This document shows, in pieces, positions 1 through 8,221 of a stretch of DNA of 48,865 bases. The DNA comes from a gamma proteobacterium HTCC2207 (lineage in GTDB: Bacteria > Pseudomonadota > Gammaproteobacteria > Pseudomonadales > Porticoccaceae): the NCBI GenBank assembly GCA_905181925.1, contig CAJIZU010000028.1, forward strand, positions 1 to 48,865, given 5' to 3'. Positions within the stretch are counted from its first letter, which is position 1. Each line of letters begins with the position of its first letter. A model generated the notes under the pieces. The model saw nothing but the letters and a program-made list of their open reading frames with translations. It was not told the DNA's origin and ran no database searches. The translations under genes were made by a program, and so were the position numbers.

Positions 1-383
1 TAAAATCCAACGTTGATTTGGAAGTAGAGGGTCGTTCGATACCTGTTATTAAGCTTTCTGAAGATATTGTTTGGTTTGCTTTCAGCTCTATTTGCGAAGG
101 GCCGCGAAGTCAAAACGACTATATTGATATTGCTCGTGAATTCCACGCCGTCATTATTTCTGATGTACCTGTAATGGGGGTTGATAACGATGATGCTGCA
201 AGGCGTTTTGTAAATCTGGTTGATGAGTTCTATGACCGTAACGTAAAGTTGGCGATATCTGCTGCAGAGCCCCTGCATATGTTATACTCTGATGGTCGAT
301 TGAGTTTTGAATTTGAGCGGACGCAAAGCCGCTTATTGGAGATGCAGAGCCATGAATATCTCGCGAAACCACATCGACCTTAA
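1..383 (+). CDS. zapE: Cell division protein ZapE (AFG1-family ATPase), C-terminal part
   Basis: This is the 3' end of a gene that starts before the window; the frame is open from base 3, and the TTG at 18 in the ORF track is only the first possible start inside the fragment. The visible 127 or so residues match the C-terminal end of ZapE/YhcM, with the segments CEGPRSQNDY, ISDVPVM and LVDEFYDRNVKL, and the family ending LQEMQSHEYL-like. ZapE is an FtsZ-associated P-loop ATPase of the AFG1 family. The nucleotide-binding motifs lie upstream and cannot be seen. Its position just before rplM-rpsI matches the arrangement in many gammaproteobacteria, which supports the call. Confidence 0.93.
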   Translation, partial: KSNVDLEVEGRSIPVIKLSEDIVWFAFSSICEGPRSQNDYIDIAREFHAVIISDVPVMGVDNDDAARRFVNLVDEFYDRNVKLAISAAEPLHMLYSDGRLSFEFERTQSRLLEMQSHEYLAKPHRP

Positions 384-423
384 TCGACTTTAGAAAAAAG
401 TTAAACTTTGGTGCAAACAGCCC

Positions 424-452
424 TTGTATTAGGTCTCTCTGATCATTACAAT
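424..452 (+). promoter_or_regulatory. Candidate sigma70 promoter for rplM-rpsI
   Basis: A TTGTAT hexamer (424-429) and a TACAAT hexamer (447-452) are separated by exactly 17 bases. The -10 matches the consensus at five of six positions and the -35 only at three of six. Transcription would start near 459, giving a short leader ahead of rplM. This is a pattern match only. Confidence 0.4.
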
Positions 453-462
453 TCGCACCCTT

Positions 463-479
463 TTTGGGGATGTCCCAAA
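463..479 (+). promoter_or_regulatory. rplM leader hairpin, possible L13 autoregulatory site
   Basis: The sequence TTTGGGG-ATG-TCCCAAA forms a seven-pair stem (one G-U) about 15 bases before the rplM start codon and just upstream of its AGGAAA ribosome-binding site. L13 operons in several bacterial groups are known to be regulated by short leader structures that bind the protein. Whether this hairpin is such a site is inference from position. Confidence 0.35.
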
Positions 480-494
480 TCCAGGTAGGAAATA

Positions 495-923
495 ATGAAA
501 ACATTTAGTGCAAAAGCAGAAACAGTAGAACGCGATTGGTTTGTGGTTGACGCAGACGGAAAAACTTTAGGCCGCTTGGCGACCGAAGTGGCTTCACGTC
601 TTCGTGGTAAGCACAAGCCAGAATTTACTCCCCATGTTGATACCGGCGATTACATTGTCATTGTTAACGCTGAGAAGATTACCGTCACTGGTAACAAGGC
701 AAAGGGAAAAATTTATTATTCTCACACTGGTTATCCAGGTGGAATTAAAGATATTACTTTCGAAAAGTTGATCGAGAAAGCGCCTGAGCGCGTTCTTCAA
801 TCAGCTGTAAAGGGCATGTTGCCCCGCGGCCCATTGGGTCGGGAAATGTTTAGAAAGTTGAAGGTCTATGTAGGCGCGGATCATCCGCATACCGCACAGC
901 AACCTCAAACACTCGAACTGTAA
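495..923 (+). CDS. rplM: 50S ribosomal protein L13
   Basis: The 142-residue product has the length and sequence of bacterial L13, a primary-binding protein of the large ribosomal subunit. Recognisable family segments include the opening [26 protein letters not shown], the basic stretch around [21 protein letters not shown] and the MLPRGPLGR motif. The ATG follows an AGGAAA ribosome-binding site at good spacing. The gene is followed after 12 bases by rpsI, the invariant partner in bacterial genomes, and the pair ends at a strong terminator, so they form a two-gene operon. Confidence 0.98.
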   Translation: MKTFSAKAETVERDWFVVDADGKTLGRLATEVASRLRGKHKPEFTPHVDTGDYIVIVNAEKITVTGNKAKGKIYYSHTGYPGGIKDITFEKLIEKAPERVLQSAVKGMLPRGPLGREMFRKLKVYVGADHPHTAQQPQTLEL

Positions 924-935
924 CGGAAAGCGATT

Positions 936-1328
936 ATGGCAGATACTCAATTTTATGGCACTGGACGTCGCAAGACATCCGCCGCACGTGTTTTCATGAC
1001 TTCTGGAAACGGCAACATTAGAATCAATGACCGTAGCATCGAAGTTTACTTCGGTCGTGAAGTGGCTCGGATGATTATTAGACAGCCTTTTGAGGTTGTC
1101 GACATGGTAGAGAAGTTCGATTTAAATATCACTGTAGCCGGTGGTGGAAACTTTGGTCAGGCCGGTGCTATTCGGCACGGTATTGCTAGAGCACTCGTTA
1201 GTTATGACGAAAATCTACGATCACCTCTGCGAAAAGCTGGGTTTCTGACTCGTGACGCGCGTCAGGTTGAGCGTAAAAAGGTTGGTCTGCACAAGGCTCG
1301 TAAACGTCCGCAGTTCTCCAAGCGTTAA
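936..1328 (+). CDS. rpsI: 30S ribosomal protein S9
   Basis: The 130-residue product is ribosomal protein S9 of the small subunit. It shows the start [14 protein letters not shown], the [19 protein letters not shown] segment and the basic C-terminal tail ending in KRPQFSKR, whose terminal arginine reaches the P-site tRNA in known structures. It lies 12 bases downstream of rplM and is cotranscribed with it. A canonical intrinsic terminator follows immediately. Nothing unusual is seen. Confidence 0.98.
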   Translation: MADTQFYGTGRRKTSAARVFMTSGNGNIRINDRSIEVYFGREVARMIIRQPFEVVDMVEKFDLNITVAGGGNFGQAGAIRHGIARALVSYDENLRSPLRKAGFLTRDARQVERKKVGLHKARKRPQFSKR

Positions 1329-1344
1329 ATTTAAGGTCATTAAG

Positions 1345-1374
1345 AAGCCCGACCCATTGGTCGGGCTTTTTTTT
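1345..1374 (+). terminator. Intrinsic terminator of the rplM-rpsI operon
   Basis: A perfect stem GCCCGACC / GGTCGGGC with a four-base loop (CATT) is followed by eight T residues, 17 bases after the rpsI stop codon. This is a textbook rho-independent terminator. Confidence 0.93.
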
Positions 1375-1420
1375 GTCTAATAAAATCAAGTAGTTAACCT
1401 ATATTTACTGCAATGCTATG

Positions 1421-1449
1421 TTGCGTAAAAAATTGATATCCGGTAAAAT
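1421..1449 (+). promoter_or_regulatory. Candidate sigma70 promoter for petA-petBC
   Basis: TTGCGT (1421-1426) and TAAAAT (1444-1449) are separated by 17 bases and lie about 100 bases before petA. The -10 matches consensus at five positions, the -35 at about four. The AT-rich tract between this site and petA includes long T and A runs. Pattern match only. Confidence 0.35.
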
Positions 1450-1546
1450 CCCCGAAAGTGAAAACCTGTGCTTTTTTTTCATAAAAAACTTAAATTTTTT
1501 AAATTTTTTCTATCCTATAACCCAATTTCTATGTTGAGGAACCGCC

Positions 1547-2152
1547 ATGAATGGTGATGTTGTCAATGAGAGCCGCCGAAAGTTTCTGTTAGGTGCAACC
1601 TCCGTTGTTGGAGGAGCCGGTGTCGTGGGCGCCGCGGTCCCTTTCGTCGCTTCTTGGCAGCCTAGCGCAAAAGCGAAGGCTGCAGGAGCACCTGTAAAAG
1701 TTAATATATCCAAGCTTGAAGTAGGCGCGCGGATGGTCGTGGAATGGCGAGGAAAACCTGTTTACATCGTACGAAGAACTGCAGAAGCGCTTGCAGCCAT
1801 TAGTGAGATTGGCGATGATATTTTAAGAGATGTTGATTCGCAGGAAGCGTCTCAACCAGCTTATGTTAATGGCAGTGCCCGTACTTTGGCCGGAAAAGAG
1901 GAGTACCTGATTTTAGTTGGGCTGTGTACTCACCTAGGATGTGCCCCTTTATATAGGCCTGATGTCGGTGCGGCAGATCTCGGCGGCGATTCTTGGCTCG
2001 GCGGATTCTTCTGTCCTTGTCATGGTTCTAAGTTTGATCTTTCTGGCCGAGTTTATGCGGGTGTTCCAGCACCAAAGAATCTAGAGGTCCCACCCCATAT
2101 GTATGAATCAGACAATATCGTAATTATTGGCGTCGACGCGGAGGTTGCATAA
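1547..2152 (+). CDS. petA: Ubiquinol-cytochrome c reductase iron-sulfur (Rieske) subunit
   Basis: This 201-residue protein is the Rieske subunit of the cytochrome bc1 complex, passing electrons from ubiquinol at the Qo site to cytochrome c1. The N-terminus carries a twin-arginine signal (SRRKFLL, residues 9-15) and one hydrophobic segment (about 16-37) that stays as a membrane anchor. The [2Fe-2S] ligands are in CTHLGC (127-132) and CPCHG (156-160), and the two extra cysteines for the stabilising disulfide are present. The length is normal for the family. The gene starts at an ATG after a TTGAGGA ribosome-binding site and ends two bases before the cytochrome b/c1 gene, so the two form the pet operon. 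Confidence 0.97.
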   Translation: MNGDVVNESRRKFLLGATSVVGGAGVVGAAVPFVASWQPSAKAKAAGAPVKVNISKLEVGARMVVEWRGKPVYIVRRTAEALAAISEIGDDILRDVDSQEASQPAYVNGSARTLAGKEEYLILVGLCTHLGCAPLYRPDVGAADLGGDSWLGGFFCPCHGSKFDLSGRVYAGVPAPKNLEVPPHMYESDNIVIIGVDAEVA

Positions 2153-2154
2153 TC

Positions 2155-4191
2155 ATGAGTGAAGAAAAAGGATTTGCCGTCTGGTTAGATTCTCGAATGC
2201 CTACGCTGAAGATCTTGTGGAACGACCACATGGCGAAGTATTACGCGCCGAAGAACTTTAATTTCTGGTACTACTTTGGTGTGCTTGCCATGGTCGTATT
2301 GGTTATTCAGCTGGTGACTGGTGTTTGGCTTTTGATGAGTTACCAAGGATCTGCAGAGCAGGCATTTGCCTCTGTGGAATATATTATGCGTGACGTTGAG
2401 CTGGGTTGGGTGATTCGCTATGCCCACTCTACCGGCGCATCCATGTTTTTTCTTGTCGTCTACATGCATATGTTCCGCGGATTGATGTATGGCTCTTACA
2501 AGCCACCTCGTGAATTAGTGTGGATTTTTGGAATGACAATCTATGTCGCGCTTATGGCCGAGGCCTTCATGGGGTACGTACTACCTTGGGGACAGATGTC
2601 CTATTGGGGTGCACAGGTTATTATCTCTTTGGTAGGGGCAATTCCTGTAGTGGGAGAAGACCTCACGACTTGGGTGCGTGGAGATTATTTGATCTCTGGG
2701 ATTACACTAAATCGCTTTATGTCTCTGCATGTTGTCGCGATACCGATCATATTAATAGCGCTGGTTTTAATGCATATTATTGCCTTGCATGACGTAGGTT
2801 CGAACAACCCTGATGGCGTTAGCATCAAAAAATATAAGGATGAAGAGGGGAATCCGATTGATGGGCTTCCATTCTTTCCTTACTTTGTGATCCACGATCT
2901 CGTGCCGATTGTGGTCTTTTTGTTAGTGTTCTGTACGATCTTATTCTTTATGCCGGAGATGGGTGGTTATTTCTTAGAGTATGCTAACTTTGAGATAGCC
3001 AATGGGCTCAAGACGCCAGAGCATATAGCGCCAGTCTGGTACTTTACACCGTTCTATTCGATGCTTCGAGCTGTGCCAGACAAGCTAGGTGGCTTTATCG
3101 TTATGGCTGCCGCCATTGCCATTTTATATGTTCTTCCTTGGTTAGATCGTAGTCCGGTGCGCTCCATTCGATATAAGGGAACGTTCAGTCGAGTGGCTTT
3201 GCTGGCCCTAGCAGCGGTGTTTATTATCCTTGGTTACTTAGGGGTTAAAGCGCCGACAGAAGGGCGTACGATCCTTACACAAATTTGTACCGCTTTATAC
3301 TTTAGCTACTTTATTGGTATCTACTTTTGGACAAAAATCGAGAAGACTAAACCAGAGCCAGACCGCATAACGATGGATGGCGGTATGGGGTTTGCTAAAA
3401 CGTTTGGTGCAGTTTTGATCGTTGCACTTATGGTCATCATACCGATTAAGGTCGTTGGGGCAGAGAGTAACTATTCTTGTGGAACTATTAATTGTGATCC
3501 CTTTGAAGCCGAGCTTAGTAACGACGCCTCATTGCAAAATGGCGCTAAGTTGGCGGTGAATTACTGTATGGGATGCCACTCATTTAAATATTCTCGCTGG
3601 CAGAGAGTGGCCGATGATATAGGCATCCCCCATGGAATTATGATGGATAATATGGTGTTCACCGGACAGAAAATTGGTGAGTTGATGGATATTGCAATGC
3701 CGCCCGAAGAGTCTAAGTCGTGGTTTGGTGCTGTTCCTCCAGATCTAACGCTCGTTGCTCGAGCTAGGTCACCAGAATGGGTCTACACCTACCTTAGAAA
3801 TTTTTATAAAGATGATTCTCGACCCTTAGGTGTCAATAATAAGGTCTATAAAGACGTTGGTATGCCTCATGCGCTTTTGGATCTACAAGGTCTTCCAGAG
3901 TGCGGTTTTGGTCAAGCTGTGTCAGTTTATGGCGGTCTCAAAAGAGATCTTATAACGGGCGAAGATATACTCGACGATCCTTGTGGTCGATATAACATAG
4001 AGCAAACAGGAACTTTAACACCTGAAGAGTTTGATGTAGCTGTGTTCGATTTGGTGAATTTTTTAACCTATGTCGCAGAGCCAATGGCAGAAGAGCGGAA
4101 ACATATAGGTAAACTGGTCATCTTATTTCTGCTACTATTGTTAGTGTTCGTTGTATTGCTGAATAGAGAATACTGGAAAGGTATTCACTAG
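2155..4191 (+). CDS. petBC: Fused cytochrome b / cytochrome c1 of the bc1 complex
   Basis: One 678-residue open frame encodes both the cytochrome b and the cytochrome c1 subunits. Residues 1-405 are cytochrome b: haem histidines H91, H105, H192 and H207, and a Qo-site motif that reads PVWY (293-296) rather than PEWY. Residues 407-436 look like a retained signal peptide (hydrophobic stretch ending VVGA before ES), followed by cytochrome c1 with its haem-binding CMGCH (471-475), a VGMP segment fitting the methionine ligand, and a C-terminal membrane anchor (about 650-672). In most gammaproteobacteria these are two genes. Fused precursors cleaved by signal peptidase are known from the Bradyrhizobium fbcH system. 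ATG codons at 3373 and 3385 exist at the junction, but no ribosome-binding site precedes them, which argues for a true fusion. A sequencing error removing a stop codon is the alternative. Confidence 0.93.
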   Translation: MSEEKGFAVWLDSRMPTLKILWNDHMAKYYAPKNFNFWYYFGVLAMVVLVIQLVTGVWLLMSYQGSAEQAFASVEYIMRDVELGWVIRYAHSTGASMFFLVVYMHMFRGLMYGSYKPPRELVWIFGMTIYVALMAEAFMGYVLPWGQMSYWGAQVIISLVGAIPVVGEDLTTWVRGDYLISGITLNRFMSLHVVAIPIILIALVLMHIIALHDVGSNNPDGVSIKKYKDEEGNPIDGLPFFPYFVIHDLVPIVVFLLVFCTILFFMPEMGGYFLEYANFEIANGLKTPEHIAPVWYFTPFYSMLRAVPDKLGGFIVMAAAIAILYVLPWLDRSPVRSIRYKGTFSRVALLALAAVFIILGYLGVKAPTEGRTILTQICTALYFSYFIGIYFWTKIEKTKPEPDRITMDGGMGFAKTFGAVLIVALMVIIPIKVVGAESNYSCGTINCDPFEAELSNDASLQNGAKLAVNYCMGCHSFKYSRWQRVADDIGIPHGIMMDNMVFTGQKIGELMDIAMPPEESKSWFGAVPPDLTLVARARSPEWVYTYLRNFYKDDSRPLGVNNKVYKDVGMPHALLDLQGLPECGFGQAVSVYGGLKRDLITGEDILDDPCGRYNIEQTGTLTPEEFDVAVFDLVNFLTYVAEPMAEERKHIGKLVILFLLLLLVFVVLLNREYWKGIH

Positions 4192-4299
4192 GTCCCGGAG
4201 CATTATTGCAATTTAGCTCATTTTTACGATTTTCTTATTTGGGGGACAAGTAGTCTCTCAGTTTTGTACTACTAATTAAATATTCCTTGAGAGGTATGT

Positions 4300-4920
4300 G
4301 TGCGCCGTTCTTCAATGACATTATTTTCAGATCCGACTTGCCAATATAGCCATCGCGTTCGTATTGTACTCGCAGAGAAAGGCGTCACTGTCGAGATCGA
4401 AGATACAGACCCTAAGTCCGTTACCGAAGAAATACTCGAAGCCAACCCATACGGCACGCTCCCAACATTAGTTGATCGTGATCTTGCGCTTTATGAGTCG
4501 AAGGTGATCATGGAATACCTTGATGAGCGCTTTCCTCACCCACCACTGCTCCCTGTTTATCCTGTAGCTAGGGCAGAAAGTCGGTTATGGATCTATCGAA
4601 TTGAGCGAGATTGGTGTGGCTTACTAGATGAGATTAGGTTGAATCCTGAAGGTAAAAAAGCGGACGATGCCCGAAAAGAGTTTCGTGACTCCTTAATCAC
4701 TGTGGCCAGTATTTTTGATGAAATGCCCTACTTTATGAGTGAAGAGTTCACCCTTGTAGACTGCTGTTTGGCACCTATGCTTTGGCGACTGCCTGAGCTT
4801 GGCATATCCTTGCCGAGCAATCGTCAGGTGAAGCCGCTGTTAGATTACATGGATCGCCTATTTGAGCGGCCTTCTTTCCAAGAAAGTCTGACTGATCTAG
4901 AGAGAGAGATTCGCGAGTAA
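4300..4920 (+). CDS. sspA: Stringent starvation protein A
   Basis: The 206-residue product is SspA, a glutathione-S-transferase-fold protein that binds RNA polymerase and alters transcription during stationary phase and starvation. The N-terminal thioredoxin-like domain contains MTLFSDPT and [14 protein letters not shown], followed by the family signatures [13 protein letters not shown] and [13 protein letters not shown]. The C-terminal all-helical domain fills the rest. The GTG start at 4300 is chosen because GAGG lies five bases before it; the ATG at 4315 would be too far from that site and would trim a conserved lead-in. sspB follows after 15 bases, the usual operon partner. Confidence 0.95.
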   Translation: MRRSSMTLFSDPTCQYSHRVRIVLAEKGVTVEIEDTDPKSVTEEILEANPYGTLPTLVDRDLALYESKVIMEYLDERFPHPPLLPVYPVARAESRLWIYRIERDWCGLLDEIRLNPEGKKADDARKEFRDSLITVASIFDEMPYFMSEEFTLVDCCLAPMLWRLPELGISLPSNRQVKPLLDYMDRLFERPSFQESLTDLEREIRE

Positions 4921-4935
4921 GAATGCGACTTTAAT

Positions 4936-5358
4936 ATGCACTCTAACCGTCCCTATTTGCTGAAAGCATTTTTTGACTGGATCGTCGACAATCAATGTAC
5001 GCCCTACATTATTGTTGACGCCTATCATGAGGGTGTGGAAGTTCCGCAAGAATTCGTCAAGGATGGGCAAATTGTACTCAATATAGCACCTCGTGCCGTT
5101 TCTGATTTTGTTATTAATGACGTTGCTGTTGAATTTTCCACTCGCTTTAATGGCATGCCGATCAACTTATATCTCCCTACTTTATCCATCATAGGTATTT
5201 ATGCCCAAGAGAATGGTAAAGGTATGATGTTTGAACATGAAGAAGGTGTCGAACCACCGCCAAGGCCACCTAAAATTGTTAAGGGCAATAGTAGTTCTAC
5301 GCCTGACAAAACTGCCTCGCCAACCAAATTAAAGCCATCTCTAAGAGTCGTTAAGTAG
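4936..5358 (+). CDS. sspB: ClpXP protease specificity-enhancing factor SspB
   Basis: This 140-residue protein is SspB, the adaptor that binds ssrA-tagged proteins and hands them to ClpXP. The N-terminal substrate-binding domain includes RPYLLKAFFDWIVDN and the FNGMPINLYLP segment. A flexible, proline- and serine-rich linker (about 105-132) leads to the C-terminal tail LRVVK, which matches the ClpX-binding motif of the family exactly. Both halves needed for adaptor function are therefore present. It forms an operon with sspA upstream. Confidence 0.95.
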   Translation: MHSNRPYLLKAFFDWIVDNQCTPYIIVDAYHEGVEVPQEFVKDGQIVLNIAPRAVSDFVINDVAVEFSTRFNGMPINLYLPTLSIIGIYAQENGKGMMFEHEEGVEPPPRPPKIVKGNSSSTPDKTASPTKLKPSLRVVK

Positions 5359-5391
5359 ATCGTTTTTATATCTGTTAAAAAGGAGCTCTCA

Positions 5392-6570
5392 ATGTCTAAC
5401 CCAATTGCTATATTATCCGCTGTTCGGACCCCTATCGGAGGAATGATGGGCGGTCTCTCGACGCTTTCTGCGCCAGATCTTGGTGCTATCGCAATCGCTG
5501 CGGCGATCGAAAAAAGTGGAATACAGTCTTCTCAGATTGAGGAGGTCCTAATGGGTTGCGTCTTGACTGCGGGTCAGGGCCAGGCGCCTGCTAGGCAAGC
5601 GGCGCTTAAAGCAGGGCTTTCTAATACCACCTCCTGCACGACGGTTAACAAGGTTTGTGGGTCCGCAATGAAGTCCATTATGTTGGCTGGAAACTCACTC
5701 CGCTCTGGTCAGATAGAGTTAGCGGTTGCTGGTGGAATGGAAAGCATGAGTAAGGCACCTTATCTGTTACCTCAGGCTCGCCAGGGTTATCGGTTTGGCC
5801 ATGCGCAAATGTTGGATCATATGCAATACGACGGTTTGCAAGATGCTTATCAAGATGTGGCGATGGGAGTTTTTGCAGAAACGTGCGCTAATAAATATCA
5901 ATTCAGCCGGGAGATGCAAGACACTTACGCCCTAGAATCATTACGTCGTGCCAAACAGGCGATCGATCAAAATCACTTTGTGAATGAAATAACTTCAGTG
6001 ACGATAGAGTCTCGCCGTGGCAGTGTAGTTGTGAATGTTGATGAGCAGCCAGGCAAAGGTCGACCTGAAAAAATTCCGCAGTTAAAACCTGCCTTCCAAA
6101 AAGATGGAACTGTCACTGCCGCTAATGCAAGTTCAATTTCCGATGGGGCGGCGGTACTGACATTAATGATGGCGGACAAGGCAGCTGTTCAAGGCCTTAA
6201 ACCCATCGCCCTAATTCATGGCTACGACGAGTCAGCTCATGAACCGGAGTGGTTTACTACGGCACCAGTGACAGCGATTCAGAATACTCTAGAGCGAGTT
6301 GGATGGACGCTTGATGAGGTCGATTTGTGGGAGATCAACGAGGCTTTTGCGGTAGTGCCTATGGCCGCGATGTATGAGCTTGGTATCCCTCATGAGAAAC
6401 TTAATGTGAATGGCGGTGCTTGTGCCTTGGGGCACCCAATAGGTGCTAGCGGTGCGCGCATAGTGGTCAGTCTAATCCACGCAATGATCCGGCGCGGTGA
6501 CAAGAAAGGTATGGCTAGCCTCTGCATTGGTGGTGGAGAAGCTACTGCTATGGCGATTGAGATAGTTTAA
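5392..6570 (+). CDS. Acetyl-CoA C-acetyltransferase (thiolase)
   Basis: The 392-residue product is a biosynthetic-type thiolase that condenses two acetyl-CoA molecules or cleaves acetoacetyl-CoA. The nucleophilic cysteine C89 (NKVCGSAMK), H348 (ALGHPIGASG) and C378 (CIGGGEA) are present at the positions typical of this class, and NEAFAV is intact. A good AAGGAG ribosome-binding site precedes the ATG. There is no neighbouring 3-ketoacyl reductase or PHA synthase in the window, so the pathway (acetoacetyl-CoA degradation, mevalonate-like or polyhydroxyalkanoate supply) cannot be decided. It converges with dolP. Confidence 0.93.
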   Translation: MSNPIAILSAVRTPIGGMMGGLSTLSAPDLGAIAIAAAIEKSGIQSSQIEEVLMGCVLTAGQGQAPARQAALKAGLSNTTSCTTVNKVCGSAMKSIMLAGNSLRSGQIELAVAGGMESMSKAPYLLPQARQGYRFGHAQMLDHMQYDGLQDAYQDVAMGVFAETCANKYQFSREMQDTYALESLRRAKQAIDQNHFVNEITSVTIESRRGSVVVNVDEQPGKGRPEKIPQLKPAFQKDGTVTAANASSISDGAAVLTLMMADKAAVQGLKPIALIHGYDESAHEPEWFTTAPVTAIQNTLERVGWTLDEVDLWEINEAFAVVPMAAMYELGIPHEKLNVNGGACALGHPIGASGARIVVSLIHAMIRRGDKKGMASLCIGGGEATAMAIEIV

Positions 6571-6577
6571 AGCGCTA

Positions 6578-6602
6578 TGAAATAAGACTAGTTTTTATTT
6601 CA
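6578..6602. terminator. AT-rich inverted repeat between thiolase and dolP
   Basis: TGAAATAA and TTATTTCA form perfect eight-base arms around a nine-base loop, between the convergent thiolase and dolP stop codons and overlapping the dolP stop. It could act as a weak two-way terminator. The low GC content of the stem makes this uncertain. Confidence 0.3.
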
Positions 6603-7161
6603 CATATTCGAGGCATTTAACGACTTGACGGACCCCGCTAGTGTTCCGTGCTGTCTCCGCAGCCAGATCGCCTGCAGCCTCAGAAACAGTTCCCAGTAGA
6701 TAGACAACGCTATCCTCAGTGACTACCGTAAGGTCAGAGTAATTAACCGCGCTGTTGAATGCTAATTTAGTTTTTATCTTTCCGCTAATAATACTGTCGT
6801 TAGTTCGCGAAATGATGGATGTTTTTCCACGCACTTGTAATTCGTTATAGACTTGACGAACGCGAGTATATTCTCGCGCCACATCACCGGCCAGGATCTT
6901 CAACGTAGCACTAGGCACCTCGCCTGTCAGCAAAACCAAACCGTTGAACACTGAAATATTGATGTGTGCTATCTTCAATTCTGGATCGGCTTTTTTAAGA
7001 TTCACACCAATCAAGGTTGCCATCTTGGTGTCGTCAATGTCGGTACCGAGCGTGCGGCCAGTTGGATCCGGTTTGAATGGCTCAGTTGTTAGTTTGTTAA
7101 CGACTGAGGTACAACCCGTGAGTAAGGTAATCAAGCTAAATATCATAACGAACTGACGCAT
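6595..7161 (-). CDS. dolP: Outer-membrane lipoprotein DolP, two BON domains
   Basis: The 188-residue product begins with a lipoprotein signal peptide whose lipobox LLTGC gives a lipidated C17. Two BON domains follow (about 40-115 and 118-186), with the pattern of small hydrophobic and glycine positions seen in LTGEVPSA and LLGTVSEAA. DolP (YraP) binds anionic phospholipids at the division site and supports outer-membrane integrity and BAM function in Escherichia coli. It abuts diaA with no gap, the usual cluster order, and so is probably the last gene of a lpoA-yraN-diaA-dolP operon. The call rests on lipobox, domain pair and context. Confidence 0.88.
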   Translation of the reverse strand: MRQFVMIFSLITLLTGCTSVVNKLTTEPFKPDPTGRTLGTDIDDTKMATLIGVNLKKADPELKIAHINISVFNGLVLLTGEVPSATLKILAGDVAREYTRVRQVYNELQVRGKTSIISRTNDSIISGKIKTKLAFNSAVNYSDLTVVTEDSVVYLLGTVSEAAGDLAAETARNTSGVRQVVKCLEYVK

Positions 7162-7725
7162 CTACGATCCTCCAAAAATTTTATCATCAACCAAAGAGCA
7201 CAAGCATTGCACTATCTGGAACTGAGCGAGTAAGGACAAATGACCCGAAAAATTAGCGACACTGATATGCACATCAGCGTACCCAATTGAATCTATCAAC
7301 TGATCATCATTTCCACTGGACAATAGCACTATCGACATACCTTTTTCAATGGCAGACTCTACGACTTTTAAGAGTTTTGGGTCATTATCGCCGGCACTGG
7401 CTATTACTAATAAATCATTGCTACGGGCATGGATATTTAAAACATCAGAATACATATCTTGATTAGTACTTTGATGACACAAATCATGGATATTCAACGC
7501 AGGGAAACCTGGTCTTTCGATTTCAAAGCCTGCAGTAAGATAATCGCATAAAAGCTTAGCGATCAAACTCCCGGATTTTTCGCCACAAGCAAAAATAGTG
7601 CCGCCTGTGAGTAAAGTCTTACTTACTGTTTCCGCTGCATTCGTCATTGAATCTGAAAAAAGATCGCCCACTACCATTGTAGTTTCGATCATATTTTGAA
7701 ATTGGCTAAATATTTTTTCTTTCAT
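7162..7725 (-). CDS. diaA: SIS-domain protein, DiaA-type initiator-associating factor
   Basis: This 187-residue protein has one SIS (sugar isomerase) fold. The phosphosugar loop region includes GGTIFACGEKSGSLIAKLL, and the segment NDLLVIASAGDNDPKLL matches the second glycine-rich stretch. The DiaA/GmhA group contains both DnaA-binding proteins that time replication initiation and sedoheptulose-7-phosphate isomerases. The location between yraN and dolP is that of diaA, so DiaA is preferred. Its N-terminal part differs from GmhA enzymes at several places, but catalytic assignment cannot be excluded from sequence alone. The start has no obvious strong ribosome-binding site. Confidence 0.8.
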   Translation of the reverse strand: MKEKIFSQFQNMIETTMVVGDLFSDSMTNAAETVSKTLLTGGTIFACGEKSGSLIAKLLCDYLTAGFEIERPGFPALNIHDLCHQSTNQDMYSDVLNIHARSNDLLVIASAGDNDPKLLKVVESAIEKGMSIVLLSSGNDDQLIDSIGYADVHISVANFSGHLSLLAQFQIVQCLCSLVDDKIFGGS

Positions 7726-7794
7726 TATTTAAAACGAAATTTCCGGTAAGGTTGGTATTGTTATTACAAACAAATCACTAAAGAACCGACGTTG

Positions 7795-8112
7795 TTAGTC
7801 AACTATCACGTTCTCGATCCAGTTTACACTATAAAGCTCCCGCCTACTTAAATCCCCCGATAACGCGACCACATTGAATCGGGCGGCAGTATTGTTGGTT
7901 AATCTATGAGTTTGCATATATGCCGCGGCCGCTGCTTTTAGTCTCTGACACTTTATTGCAGTAATCGATGCCTCTGAGCCACCGAAGAGTGCCGACTTTC
8001 GAAAACGTACCTCCACGAAAACGAGTTGCTTGCCATCTCGCATTATTATATCAATCTCCCCACGTCGAGTACTAAAGTTTCGCTCGACCGAAGTGAGGCC
8101 TTTTAAGAGCAA
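7795..8112 (-). CDS. yraN: YraN/UPF0102 family protein, N-terminally shortened frame
   Basis: The frame encodes the core of a YraN-family protein with the restriction-endonuclease-like motifs RRGEIDIIM and LVFVEVRFRKSALFGG. YraN proteins are usually about 115-130 residues; the ORF-track version (TTG start) has 105 and lacks the first helix. Homology plainly continues upstream in the same frame (GITAEKIAYGYLLLKGL) until a TAG, and beyond that TAG lies an ATG with a good ribosome-binding site at 8193. The gene therefore seems interrupted by an amber codon at codon 10. It may be a pseudogene, restart at ATT (8127) or TTG (8112), or reflect a sequence error. Molecular role of the family is poorly known; it sits beside lpoA as usual. 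Confidence 0.8.
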   Translation of the reverse strand: MLLKGLTSVERNFSTRRGEIDIIMRDGKQLVFVEVRFRKSALFGGSEASITAIKCQRLKAAAAAYMQTHRLTNNTAARFNVVALSGDLSRRELYSVNWIENVIVD

Positions 8113-8193
8113 ATAACCATAGGCAATTTTCTCGGCGGTTATACCTGAGGCGGATATCTCTTTCTATTGGTTGCGCTTGCCAGTGAAATGCAT
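8113..8193 (-). other. yraN: Upstream part of yraN containing an in-frame TAG
   Basis: Reading on the minus strand from the ATG at 8193, which follows AAGGAA by eight bases, gives MHFTGKRNQ, then TAG at 8166-8164, then KEISASGITAEKIAYGY running into the annotated YraN frame. The complete frame would code for 132 residues, the normal family length, with no other stop. A single CAG-to-TAG change would explain it. Confidence 0.7.
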
Positions 8194-8221
8194 TTCACAG
8201 TTCCTTTTAAACGTTGTGTAA

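Noticed and set aside
154-504. Minus-strand 116-residue ORF over zapE and the rplM leader
   Set aside because: It is antisense to the zapE end and crosses the rplM promoter region; no recognisable protein features.
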